Origin: Priestia abyssalis
Lineage (GTDB): Bacteria; Bacillota; Bacilli; Bacillales; Bacillaceae_H
Direction of reading: 5' to 3'
DNA: 64,000 bases
Assembly: GCF_002019595.1 (NCBI RefSeq)
Contig: NZ_KV917369.1
Location: 2,744,624-2,808,623 of the forward strand
Shown here: positions 14,475 through 22,641 of the stretch, piece after piece
How the letters are laid out: each line of letters starts with the position of its first letter
Position numbering within the stretch: position 1 is the first letter of the stretch
Notes under the pieces: generated by a model
What the model saw: only the letters and a program-made list of their open reading frames with translations
Told to the model about the DNA's origin: nothing
The model's database searches: none
Translations under genes and position numbers: made by a program

Positions 14475-15854
14475 TTATTGCGGTAGAATAATTTCAAAAC
14501 GCGTCCCGACTCCCGCTTCACTTTGGACAGTAACGGTCCCTTTATGAAGCTCGACAATTTTTTTGACAATGGAAAGCCCGAGTCCGCTTCCGCTTTCCTC
14601 TCGTTTCCGCGCTTTATCTCCTTTATAGTATCTGTCGAATATGTAAGGCAAATCTTCTTCGTCAATTCCTTTTCCCGTATCCTCGATGATTACATGAACC
14701 GCACTGTTGTCATCTAGATACGCTGAAACAAAGATCGTTCCGCCGGGATCAGTAAATTTAATACTGTTATAAACTAAGTTCATCCATACTTGGTGTAAAA
14801 ATCGTTTATCGCCGTTTATCGAAATAGAGGGTAAATTCATATCGATGGCTAACTCCTTCTCCCTCCAGTACCAAGCGGTGGTAAGGAAAATTTGTTTGAG
14901 CTGTTCAGCTGCATCAAATGTCGTCAGCTCCAATATATCGTGCTCTTTATCTAAAGAAGCGAGCATTAATAGTTGTTTACTCATCATAGACAGTCTTCTG
15001 CTTTCTTCCTCGATAATCGATAAATACTGTTGGCGCTGCTCCTCTGTTACTTGCTCTGTGCGCAGAGCTTGTGAAAATCCTTGAATCGATGTAAGCGGTG
15101 ACTGGATTTCATGAGATACATTGGAAACAAACTCCTGTCTCATCTCATCCAAGCGCTTTAGACTTGCCGCCATACGCGTGAACGACTGTGCAAGCAGCCC
15201 GATTTCATCCTTTCGCTCTACATCGAGCTGTATATTGTATTGCCCCTCTGCAATCTTCTTTGTTGCCTTCGTCAAGTTGCGAATGGGCTTCACGACATAC
15301 CGTGTACTAATGAAAATAAATAACATCGTTAAACCGATGCTGAAGGCCAATAATTGCGCAAAGAAAATTCTCATTTCTCCAAACTGTAATTGGATATCGG
15401 GTCGGATAAACAGCGCGTATCGTTTTCCTTCCGACTGAAAAGGGACTCCAACCGTATTTCTCAATTCATTATCGAAAAAACCGGTAATGAATACCTTTTT
15501 GGGAAAATTGGCAATCCCGTGATACACTTCTCCCTCCAATACAGAAGATACGGCATCACGGCCTACATTTTTCTTCTTAAAAGAACGGCCAAAATACAAT
15601 TCTCTTCCCTGTTCATCCTTCAAATAAATTTGATAGCCCATTTGTGCGACCGTATTTAAATAGTCGTCCATATTGAGATTAGGTGTTGAGGCAGCAAACC
15701 CCGCTGCTTCGCTTGCGATTTTCGTGATTTTCTGGTCATTAAACGGTTTTAAATAGATTTGATAATACGCATTCGCGATGAAGAAGGCGAGTAAACTGCT
15801 GGTGACGATAATGATGGTTGCCGTCACAACAAATCGGACATATAGTGTCTTCAC
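14475..15854 (-). CDS. hssS: haem-sensing histidine kinase HssS
   Basis: 459 residues, equal to HssS length. Two membrane helices (about 7-28 and 160-182) frame a sensor domain with HssS-like GQMGYQIYLKDEQGRELYFG and VYHGI...VFITGFFDNELRNTVGV. Then a HAMP domain, the phospho-acceptor His in FVSNVSHEIQSPL, N-box, and G-boxes EDTGKGIDEEDLPYIFDRYY and GSGLGLSIVKKIVELH. It overlaps hssR by four bases, so translation is coupled. It is expected to phosphorylate HssR when haem accumulates in the membrane. Confidence 0.88.
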   Translation of the reverse strand: MKTLYVRFVVTATIIIVTSSLLAFFIANAYYQIYLKPFNDQKITKIASEAAGFAASTPNLNMDDYLNTVAQMGYQIYLKDEQGRELYFGRSFKKKNVGRDAVSSVLEGEVYHGIANFPKKVFITGFFDNELRNTVGVPFQSEGKRYALFIRPDIQLQFGEMRIFFAQLLAFSIGLTMLFIFISTRYVVKPIRNLTKATKKIAEGQYNIQLDVERKDEIGLLAQSFTRMAASLKRLDEMRQEFVSNVSHEIQSPLTSIQGFSQALRTEQVTEEQRQQYLSIIEEESRRLSMMSKQLLMLASLDKEHDILELTTFDAAEQLKQIFLTTAWYWREKELAIDMNLPSISINGDKRFLHQVWMNLVYNSIKFTDPGGTIFVSAYLDDNSAVHVIIEDTGKGIDEEDLPYIFDRYYKGDKARKREESGSGLGLSIVKKIVELHKGTVTVQSEAGVGTRFEIILPQ

Positions 15855-16528
15855 GCTTCGTTCACCTCAAGCTTATACCCTATTCCTCGAACCGTCGAAA
15901 TTGTAAAATCGTCTGTCCGCTTTGAAAAACGTTCGCGTAACCGTTTAATATGAACATCCACTGTTCGAATATCTCCTTCAAAATCAATTCCCCAAATGAG
16001 CTCGATTAATTGTTCACGCGTAAACGTCCGCCCTGGATAGCTGGCCAGCTGTGCCAACAGCTCGAATTCTTTCAGGGGAAGCATAACCGTATTTCCGTTG
16101 CATTTCACTTCATAGCTTTTTCGATCAATGGTTGTGTTTTTAAGCACAATATTTTCTGAGCTGACAATATGATAGCGCCGAAGAAGCGCCTTCACCCGAA
16201 ACAACAACTCCTTCGGCTCAAACGGTTTTACTAAATAATCATCCGTTCCTGCCAAAAAACCCCGCTCTTTATCGATCAATTGTTCTTTCGCAGACAGAAT
16301 AAGAATGGGTATATCATAATGTTTTCGAATTTCTTCACATAATTCATAGCCGTCCTTATTAGGCATCATAATATCGACAATGGCTAAATGAATTCGCTCT
16401 TTCTCTAAAATGAGAGAAGCCGCCTCGCCGTCTTCTCCTTCAAATAACATATAGCCTTCTTGCTGCAAATAATATCGCAGCAGTTCACGAATATGAACAT
16501 CATCATCTGCTACTAATATATGTATCAT
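15851..16528 (-). CDS. hssR: haem response regulator HssR
   Basis: 225 residues of OmpR type. Receiver: acidic pair DDD at 8-10, phospho-acceptor Asp in VDIMMPNKDGYELC, and Lys in YLVKPFEPKELLFRV. The winged helix ends in GDIRTVDVHIKRLRERFSK and STVRGIGYKL. Several stretches (GTDDYLVKPFEPKEL, FTREQLIELIWGIDFEGD) closely follow staphylococcal HssR from memory. It should activate hrtBA, and probably itself, via the shared ATGAAC direct repeats. Confidence 0.9.
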   Translation of the reverse strand: MIHILVADDDVHIRELLRYYLQQEGYMLFEGEDGEAASLILEKERIHLAIVDIMMPNKDGYELCEEIRKHYDIPILILSAKEQLIDKERGFLAGTDDYLVKPFEPKELLFRVKALLRRYHIVSSENIVLKNTTIDRKSYEVKCNGNTVMLPLKEFELLAQLASYPGRTFTREQLIELIWGIDFEGDIRTVDVHIKRLRERFSKRTDDFTISTVRGIGYKLEVNEA

Positions 16529-16613
16529 GGATCGATTCTCCTTCTACATTCATCATTCGGTCATTTCATGATGATATAAAATATCACCATTCCTTCTAGA
16601 ATAAAAAAGATTT

Positions 16614-16630
16614 ATGAACACAAGATGAAC
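16614..16630. promoter_or_regulatory. putative HssR box upstream of hssRS
   Basis: ATGAAC at 16614-16619 and 16625-16630, the same 11-bp phasing as the hrtBA box, 86 bp upstream of hssR. It suggests autoregulation. Confidence 0.65.
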
Positions 16631-16696
16631 AGTTTATTACAATTCTATCGCATTACTCGAATGAATTGAATCGGATACCTGTACGGACTCTAACGT

Positions 16697-16749
16697 TCAT
16701 AGACGAATAGCAGGCAAGCACTTTGTGCTTGCCTGCTATTCGTCTATGA
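16697..16749. terminator. perfect 25-bp stem-loop
   Basis: Arms TCATAGACGAATAGCAGG... (16697-16721) and its exact complement (16725-16749), with a three-base loop TTT. The right arm contains the stop codon of the neighbouring small gene. It has no clear U-tract, so it may not be only a terminator. Confidence 0.7.
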
Positions 16750-16875
16750 TTGTTTTTTCTGTTGGCTTTTCGCACGGTTCATTGCAAGCTCGGCCGCATA
16801 TTCCTCTTGAGACTTGCCTTGCTTTTGGCTTTCCGATTGAATCTTTCTGAATTTGTTATCATTAAGATTTGGCAT
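16744..16875 (-). CDS. 43-residue hydrophilic small protein
   Basis: ATG 16875 follows TAGGGAGGTGTTCAC, a strong site. The protein is polar and probably helical: MPNLNDNKFRKIQSESQKQ then GKSQEEYAAELAMNRAKSQQ and KKQS. The heptad-like KIQSESQKQGKSQEEYAAEL and high Gln/Lys/Ser content recall small spore or DNA-associated proteins, but I cannot assign a family. Its stop lies within the perfect palindrome at 16697-16749. Confidence 0.7.
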   Translation of the reverse strand: MPNLNDNKFRKIQSESQKQGKSQEEYAAELAMNRAKSQQKKQS

Positions 16876-16964
16876 GTGAACACCTCCCTATGAACACGGT
16901 TATTTTATACAACTCTGTGATTTTTATCCCCGTTCATTTGCTTAAAAGATGTTTTGTGACTCAA

Positions 16965-17162
16965 TCATTTTTCGACCCAATTGTTGTCGCTGTCCTTTTG
17001 ATATTTCTTCTTCACCGCACTCCAGGCTACTTTGAAGGCTGTTTCTTCCTCTTTGTATTCCTTGGAAGCGGAATTGAAAGCTTCTTTGAAAATCTCCTGG
17101 GCATGATGGGGCAAATTATCTTTGACTGCATCGGGAAGTTCGTTTAGAGACCGATAAGGCAT
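16965..17162 (-). CDS. ChaB-family protein
   Basis: 65 residues from ATG 17162, chosen because AAAAAGGAGGGAGGAGAA precedes it. The ChaB signature is clear: LNELPDAVKDNLPHHAQEIF then KEAFNSA, ending with ETAFKVAWSAVKKKYQK. ChaB was named as a regulator of cation transport in E. coli; in Bacillus its role is unknown. It lies 78 bp downstream of the ABC-F gene on the same strand. Confidence 0.85.
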   Translation of the reverse strand: MPYRSLNELPDAVKDNLPHHAQEIFKEAFNSASKEYKEEETAFKVAWSAVKKKYQKDSDNNWVEK

Positions 17163-17240
17163 TTCTCCTCCCTCCTTTTTCAGTAAATGATTTACTTGTC
17201 TATTTCCTATCCTCCATGATTCTAAACGTACCAACTACTA

Positions 17241-18944
17241 CTAATCATTCGCTGACAGCCCCCGCTTTTCTTTGGAAAGCGCCAGGAATTTAGCGTCCAG
17301 TTCACGATATTTTTCCGAGCCGGGTGTTAATAGGCTTAACTCTCCGATAACAGCAGAAATCTCGGTTTCTAAAAGCAATAATCTTTCTTCTTTCTCTTGT
17401 TCATCTGAAACGGCCGGCTGCTTCTTTTTCGCCTCATATTGTTCCAGGTTCATTTCCACCCGCTTGATTATTCCATCTTCAATGATCAATAATTTATCAC
17501 ATAAACCATTGAGAAAGTAATAATCATGGGAGACGATAAGCATGGTGCCTGCAAATTCGGCTAACGTTTCTTCCAGTTGTTCTCGGCTTGGAAGATCGAG
17601 ATGATTGGTCGGTTCATCCAAGATTAAAAAATCATGTTCCCGGATTAACATCGCCGTTAACTTCACCCGTGTTCGCTCACCTAAACTCAATGTTTCAATG
17701 GGCTGATTCAATACATCTTCCTTCATGCCCATGTTTGCCAGGATGGTTCTCGCCTGGAACATCTCCTCTTTCCCGGTGAGGTCAAGAGCTTCAATAGGCG
17801 ATTTGGTTGACGGCATATCGGCCACATCCTGGCTTAAATACGCGATTTTTAATGAGTCGCTTTTCCATAGTTCCCCGCTCGTTAACGGTTCCTTCCCTAA
17901 CAGCATGTTAATGAAGGTCGTTTTTCCTGACCCATTGGCTCCGATTAGGCCGATCCGTTCCCCATGGCCGATATAAAAGTGGCTGCCTTGGAAAAGCGGC
18001 CGGCTACCGAATGTCTTCGTAAGCTTCTTTGCTTCTATAATCCGCCTTCCGCGTCTCCCGCTTGCGTCGAATTGAAAGCGAACTTTCTTTTCTTCCGCTG
18101 GTTTCTCCACCTTATGTTTCTCAAGCTCCATGCTTAGCCGCTTCATTTTCGATTTAACGGCTCGATCGATTTTTTTGGCCCGAACGCCATGATATTCTTT
18201 GAATCCTTCTTGTTCTCTCATCGTGCGGTGTGCTTTTCCTGCCCATTGCTGTAAATTGGCAACTTGGCTTTCTATACGGGCCTTATGCTTTTGCTGGGTT
18301 TCATATTGATGGAGCTGATCTTCGTAACGCTTTTTCTTTTCGGTACGATAGGCCGAATAATTGCCGTCGTATATGGTCAATTTCCCGTCCTCCAGCTCAA
18401 ACACCTTCGTAATGGTCTGATCGAGGAAATACCGATCATGCGAAATAAGGATTACTGTGCCTTTGTATTGATGGAGCTGCTCGATTAGCCATTGAACACC
18501 TTGAAAGTCCAGGTGATTCGTCGGTTCGTCCAAAATCAAGATATCCGGATATGAAGCCCATATATGAGCTAAGGCCATCTTTAATTTTTCTCCCCCGCTT
18601 AAATGAGAAAAACGGTCCTGTTCCCATGAGTGCACTTGCTTTAAGCCTAGTTCACTCGCCAATTCCAGAAAATCAGAAGAGACATCTTCTTGAACATAAT
18701 CATGGACCTGATAGTCAACAGATTGAAGCAAATATCCCACCTTCAACTGTTGTTTTCCGGTTTCAATCGTGCCTTTATCTGGTGCTGTTTTGCCGTATAT
18801 GACGTTCGCCAGCGTCGTTTTACCGGCACCGTTCAATCCAACAAGACCAATTCGATCATGCGATTGTATGTCAAACGTAATATTACGTAAAACCGTTCGA
18901 TCTCCAAAGCTTTTTTCGACATTCCTCACTCTTACTATGTTCAT
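17241..18944 (-). CDS. ABC-F family ATPase (ribosome protection type)
   Basis: 567 residues from ATG 18944 (GAAGTG six bases upstream). The frame could extend 20 codons to 19004, but that ATG sits on the U-run of the leader terminator. Two ABC cassettes (GLNGAGKTT ... LSGGEKLKMALAH ... ILILDEPTNHLD; GANGSGKTT ... LSLGERTRVKLTA ... FLILDEPTNHLD) flank a charged linker, with no membrane domain. This is the ABC-F architecture of VmlR/Vga/Lsa-type factors that displace antibiotics from the ribosome. The attenuator leader supports a resistance role; the antibiotic class is not readable from sequence. Confidence 0.85.
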   Translation of the reverse strand: MNIVRVRNVEKSFGDRTVLRNITFDIQSHDRIGLVGLNGAGKTTLANVIYGKTAPDKGTIETGKQQLKVGYLLQSVDYQVHDYVQEDVSSDFLELASELGLKQVHSWEQDRFSHLSGGEKLKMALAHIWASYPDILILDEPTNHLDFQGVQWLIEQLHQYKGTVILISHDRYFLDQTITKVFELEDGKLTIYDGNYSAYRTEKKKRYEDQLHQYETQQKHKARIESQVANLQQWAGKAHRTMREQEGFKEYHGVRAKKIDRAVKSKMKRLSMELEKHKVEKPAEEKKVRFQFDASGRRGRRIIEAKKLTKTFGSRPLFQGSHFYIGHGERIGLIGANGSGKTTFINMLLGKEPLTSGELWKSDSLKIAYLSQDVADMPSTKSPIEALDLTGKEEMFQARTILANMGMKEDVLNQPIETLSLGERTRVKLTAMLIREHDFLILDEPTNHLDLPSREQLEETLAEFAGTMLIVSHDYYFLNGLCDKLLIIEDGIIKRVEMNLEQYEAKKKQPAVSDEQEKEERLLLLETEISAVIGELSLLTPGSEKYRELDAKFLALSKEKRGLSAND

Positions 18945-19004
18945 AGCGTTCACTTCAAGCACCTTTTTTTGATTCGATAGATGGATTTGCTCTTTTGACC
19001 ACAT

Positions 19005-19037
19005 AAAAAAACCTCCCTAGTAACACCTAGAGAGGTT
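19005..19037 (-). promoter_or_regulatory. leader attenuator of the ABC-F gene
   Basis: On the minus strand AACCTCTCTAG-gtgtta-CTAGGGAGGTTTTTTT, an intrinsic terminator ending just before the longest possible start codon. Upstream pairs such as GAGTTG/CAACTC could form an alternative fold. ABC-F resistance genes are often induced through such leaders. Confidence 0.7.
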
Positions 19038-19221
19038 GAGTATCCCAACTATACATAACCGTATGAACAAATAAGAGTTGAGTCCACAGCTAAACGGCGT
19101 GAACAACTCCGTATCATTAATAAGGATGTATGGAAAAATGGGCAGACCAATCCAATTCTCTAGGTTTTGATTTTTATTCAAATAGTTGAATAGTATCGCC
19201 TAAGAAAATTAGATTAGAACT

Positions 19222-19240
19222 TCATTGCTCCATATGTCAT
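19222..19240 (-). promoter_or_regulatory. possible leader peptide region of the ABC-F gene
   Basis: Downstream of the promoter, GAAAGG is followed by ATG starts at 19240 (MTYGAMKF, ending at 19214) and 19233 (MEQ). The second is better spaced. One of them could be the drug-sensing leader ORF; weak evidence. Confidence 0.35.
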
Positions 19241-19268
19241 CCTTTCGTTTCTTGATTTATTACTAATA

Positions 19269-19298
19269 AGTATATGCAGTGATTGATAAAGGTGTCAA
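19269..19298 (-). promoter_or_regulatory. promoter of the ABC-F leader
   Basis: Minus-strand TTGACA (19298-19293), an 18-bp spacer and TATACT (19274-19269): a near-consensus sigma-A promoter. It predicts a leader of about 320 nt before the preferred start. Confidence 0.7.
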
Positions 19299-19332
19299 TC
19301 CTTTTTTTGGTAAGAGATGTGTTTATGCCGTT

Positions 19333-19947
19333 CTAGTTCAACAAGTGCAAACAGAAATCAAGGTCCGCCTGCAGATGTACTTTCATTAATCGTTCGGCTT
19401 CGTCTGCTTGATGCGTGCGAATCGCATCATAAATTAGTTGATGCTCATCAATGAGAAACGGCCGTTTATGGATGACAACGGTTTTCCTGAATAAGTAAAT
19501 AATCGATTGCATTCGTTCGATCGTATCAACCATTACAGGATTATTCGTAGCCTTGACAATGATGTCATGAAACTCTTCATTTGCGGCCATAATCTCTTCT
19601 GTCGTGCCGGTTCGAGCGATATGAATGCTTTGTTCAAGCCTCTTCAAACCGTCTTCACTCATGTAAGTAGCAGCAGACCGGGCTGCGAACCCCTCCAACA
19701 ATATCCGGACTTGAAAAATGTTGCGGAGATCCGTATGAGTAGGATTGACTACCCGCTTTTCTTTTACTAACCCTTCTTGTTCCAATTTCCGAATAGATTC
19801 ACGGATGGGCGTGCGGCTGACTCCCAATTCTTCTGCCAACTTTTCTTCGATCAGCTTTGTTCCGCGTTCCAGTTCGCCATTTAAAATTTTATCCCTTATA
19901 TATTCATATGACTGCAAATAAGCTAATTGATTCGTTTTTTTTGCCAT
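19333..19947 (-). CDS. GntR-family regulator, FCD (FadR) subclass
   Basis: 204 residues: winged helix at the N-terminus (YIRDKILNGELERGTKLIEEKL, EELGVSRTPIRESIRKLEQEGLV) and an all-helical FCD ligand domain with metal-binding His/Asp candidates (NEEFHDIIVKAT; HQLIYDAIRTHQADEAERLMKVHL). It is divergent from the acid-sugar operon with a 239-bp shared region containing GTATAC operators, so it is very probably the local repressor, relieved by a pathway acid. Confidence 0.9.
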   Translation of the reverse strand: MAKKTNQLAYLQSYEYIRDKILNGELERGTKLIEEKLAEELGVSRTPIRESIRKLEQEGLVKEKRVVNPTHTDLRNIFQVRILLEGFAARSAATYMSEDGLKRLEQSIHIARTGTTEEIMAANEEFHDIIVKATNNPVMVDTIERMQSIIYLFRKTVVIHKRPFLIDEHQLIYDAIRTHQADEAERLMKVHLQADLDFCLHLLN

Positions 19948-20085
19948 CGTAACCCTTCTCCTATTGAGAACGCGTTTTTGAACGCTGCTTCAATATGTTT
20001 TATTTCGCCCCAAAACTTGGAACTCTCCCTTAAAAGTATAGAACGATAACGTTATATTTAAAAGTCAAAATTTTAACACCGTAAG

Positions 20086-20120
20086 TTTTGTATACATTTT
20101 TTAAAAAACTGTATACAAAA
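20086..20120. promoter_or_regulatory. GntR/FCD operator in the divergent promoter region
   Basis: TTTTGTATACA (20086-20096) and TGTATACAAAA (20110-20120) form a large inverted repeat; each half also contains the self-complementary TGTATACA type core known for FCD regulators. A related GTGTGTACAAT follows at about 20130. Confidence 0.7.
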
Positions 20121-20150
20121 TATGATTAAGTGTGTACAATTGGTGTTGAA

Positions 20151-20165
20151 ATGAAAACGTTTTAT
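20151..20165 (+). promoter_or_regulatory. possible cre-like site
   Basis: ATGAAAACGTTTTAT resembles the CcpA consensus TGWAANCGNTNWCA except at its last positions. It lies just upstream of the operon start and would link it to catabolite repression. Confidence 0.35.
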
Positions 20166-20186
20166 TAATTCAAGGAGGTTTTCAAT

Positions 20187-21080
20187 ATGAAAATTGGATT
20201 TATCGGTCTTGGTATTATGGGTAAACCAATGTCACTGAATCTATTAAAAAATGGCTATACGGTAACCGTTTTTGATATTAATCAGGCTTCAGTACAGCAA
20301 CTGGCTGAAAAAGGCGCTTACGGTGCCCAATCTCCAAAAGAAGTTGGACAAAACAGCGACGTCATCTTCACGATGCTGCCAAAAGGAGAACATGTAAAAA
20401 GTGTCGTTCTTGGTGAAAACGGTGTTGTTGAGGGTGCAAATGAAGGCGCCATCATTATTGATATGAGCTCCATTTCCCCTGTTACCTCAAAGGAAATCGC
20501 AGAAGCGCTGGCAGCTGCAGGCATGGAGATGCTGGACGCTCCAGTCAGCGGCGGCGAACCGAAAGCGATTGATGGTACACTCGCCATTATGGTCGGCGGA
20601 AAAGAAGAGATTTTTGAAAAAGTAAAACCAATCTTACAAAGTATGGGACAAGACATTACGCTGGTTGGCGATCACGGCTGCGGGACGACCGCAAAGCTTG
20701 CCAATCAAATCATTGTAAACGTCAACATTGCTGCGATGTCTGAAGCACTCATTCTAGCGGCAAAGGCCGGCATCGATCTTGGTAAAATGTATGAAGCCAT
20801 TCGCGGCGGTCTTGCTGGAAGCGCTGTACTTGATGCAAAGGTTCCGCTCATCCTTGAACGTAATTTCGTGGCTGGCGGCCGCATCGATATTAACTCGAAG
20901 GATTTAACGAATGTCATGGATACAGCCCATGCTATCGGTGTTCCTCTTCCGCTTACAAGCCAAGTTCTTGAAATGTTCCACTCTTTGCAGGCAGACGGAA
21001 AAGCGGGAGACGATCATGGCGGATTGATCCAATTCTACGAAAAGCTTGCCAATTTTGAAGTAAAGGGTGTCAGCAAATGA
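20187..21080 (+). CDS. beta-hydroxyacid dehydrogenase (L-threonate/tartronate semialdehyde type)
   Basis: 297 residues. N-terminal NAD(P) fold KIGFIGLGIMGKPMSLNLL, substrate motif LDAPVSGGEPKA near 120, catalytic Lys in GTTAKLANQI near 170, then the helical 6PGDH-like C-domain. AAGGAGG precedes the start. In DUF1537-kinase operons this enzyme oxidises a four-carbon acid sugar at C2 before phosphorylation; the generic alternative is 2-hydroxy-3-oxopropionate reductase. The four-base overlap with the kinase gene supports the pathway role. Confidence 0.85.
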   Translation: MKIGFIGLGIMGKPMSLNLLKNGYTVTVFDINQASVQQLAEKGAYGAQSPKEVGQNSDVIFTMLPKGEHVKSVVLGENGVVEGANEGAIIIDMSSISPVTSKEIAEALAAAGMEMLDAPVSGGEPKAIDGTLAIMVGGKEEIFEKVKPILQSMGQDITLVGDHGCGTTAKLANQIIVNVNIAAMSEALILAAKAGIDLGKMYEAIRGGLAGSAVLDAKVPLILERNFVAGGRIDINSKDLTNVMDTAHAIGVPLPLTSQVLEMFHSLQADGKAGDDHGGLIQFYEKLANFEVKGVSK

Positions 21081-22510
21081 TGAAGACGCGCAAACTAGAT
21101 GACGTAATGGCTTCTTATCCGAAGATTGACCATAAGAAAGTCCAACATGCCTGGTCAGAGATTCGTCCTTCTTTTCATCATAAAATGATTGTTCTTGATG
21201 ATGATCCGACCGGTGTTCAAACGGTTCATGGCATTTCGGTTTATACGGATTGGACAGAGGAAACCATTGAACAGGGCTTCCTCGAGGATCAACAAATGTT
21301 TTTCATTTTAACAAATTCCAGAGCCTTTACCGCTAAAGAAACGGAACAAGTTCATCGTGATATTGCCGAAAGGATTGAAAAGGTTTCTAAAAAACATCAA
21401 AAGCCTTACCTGATCATCAGCCGCGGCGACTCTACACTAAGAGGCCACTATCCTTTAGAAACAGAAGTTCTTCGACGCACAATCGAAGAACAAAACGATG
21501 TAAAAGTGGATGGAGAAGTCCTGCTTCCATTCTTTAAAGAAGGCGGACGCTTAACGATCGATAACATCCATTTTGTGCAGCAGGATGATCGTTTAGTTCC
21601 GGCAGGTGAAACGGAATTTGCCAAAGACCGGACGTTTGGCTATTCTTCCAGTCATTTAGGAGAATGGATTGAAGAGAAAACGCACGGCCAATATCGACAA
21701 GAGGAAGTCACTTATATCTCATTACAATCGCTCCGCCAAATGGATTTCGATCGAATCGTGGAACAATTAATGCAAGTATCGAAGTTCGGAAAAGTGGTTG
21801 TGAATGCCATTGAAGAAGATGATGTAAGGATTTTTGCAACCGCACTCATCCAAGCCATGCAACAAGGAAAGAACTATGTATTTCGAACGGCGGCTGCCTT
21901 TACCAAGGTCATTGGAGACATTTCATCACGGCCTTTACTGACAAGAGAAGAATTAATTGAAGAAGAGCAAACCAAAGGCGGTTTAATCATCGTGGGCTCT
22001 CATGTTCAGAAGACAACTGATCAATTAAGAGAATTACAAACGTTGTCCTCCCTTCACTTTATCGAGTTCGATGCCCATTTAGTTTTAGATACAGACGCTT
22101 TCAAGCAGGAAGTGGATCGTGTGCGCCTTGAAGCCGAAAGAAAAGTGGCAGAAGGCATATCCACCGTCATTTTTACAAAACGGGAGCGACTGGATCTTGG
22201 AGACGGGATGGAAGAAGAAGAACTAAAGCTTTCTGTGCAAATTTCAAATGCGGTGACAAGTATTGTGCGTAATTTCTCGATTAGACCGAATTATTTGATT
22301 GCAAAAGGCGGCATTACCTCAAGTGATGTGGGCACAAAAGGATTATGCGTAAAACGCGCAACAGTTTCCGGTCAAATCGCCCCAGGAATTCCGGTTTGGA
22401 AAACAGGAGAAGAAAGCATTTTTCCATATACCTCGTACGTTATCTTTCCTGGAAATGTTGGAGCAGTTACAACATTAAAGGATGTTGTTTTAACCTTGGA
22501 AGGAAAATAA
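21077..22510 (+). CDS. four-carbon acid sugar kinase (DUF1537, OtnK/LtnK type)
   Basis: 477 residues with the two family domains. The N-terminal domain has MIVLDDDPTGVQTVHGISVY and ISRGDSTLRGHYPLE; the C-terminal nucleotide-binding domain has LIIVGSHVQKTTDQL and AKGGITSSDVGTKGL. The family phosphorylates 2- or 3-oxo-tetronates produced by the adjacent dehydrogenase, preparing them for a decarboxylating aldolase. Neither that aldolase (OtnC) nor the isomerase (OtnI) is found in the operon, so the pathway must be completed elsewhere or differs. Confidence 0.88.
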   Translation: MMKTRKLDDVMASYPKIDHKKVQHAWSEIRPSFHHKMIVLDDDPTGVQTVHGISVYTDWTEETIEQGFLEDQQMFFILTNSRAFTAKETEQVHRDIAERIEKVSKKHQKPYLIISRGDSTLRGHYPLETEVLRRTIEEQNDVKVDGEVLLPFFKEGGRLTIDNIHFVQQDDRLVPAGETEFAKDRTFGYSSSHLGEWIEEKTHGQYRQEEVTYISLQSLRQMDFDRIVEQLMQVSKFGKVVVNAIEEDDVRIFATALIQAMQQGKNYVFRTAAAFTKVIGDISSRPLLTREELIEEEQTKGGLIIVGSHVQKTTDQLRELQTLSSLHFIEFDAHLVLDTDAFKQEVDRVRLEAERKVAEGISTVIFTKRERLDLGDGMEEEELKLSVQISNAVTSIVRNFSIRPNYLIAKGGITSSDVGTKGLCVKRATVSGQIAPGIPVWKTGEESIFPYTSYVIFPGNVGAVTTLKDVVLTLEGK

Positions 22511-22641
22511 AGTTTTTATCATTAGTTGTTGAAGCACTAAGGAAGTTAGTCCATTCATCAAGAAGTTTTTGCCTATATGTAAAGGACGACACTTCCTCTT
22601 TTACACAAGCATTTTTATTCATACAAGGGGGTTCATATAAA

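Noticed and set aside
22345..22641. Longer N-terminus for the GntP permease
   Set aside because: The extra 99 codons lie inside the kinase gene and intergenic DNA; the ATG at 22642 has a good upstream GGGGG and matches family length.
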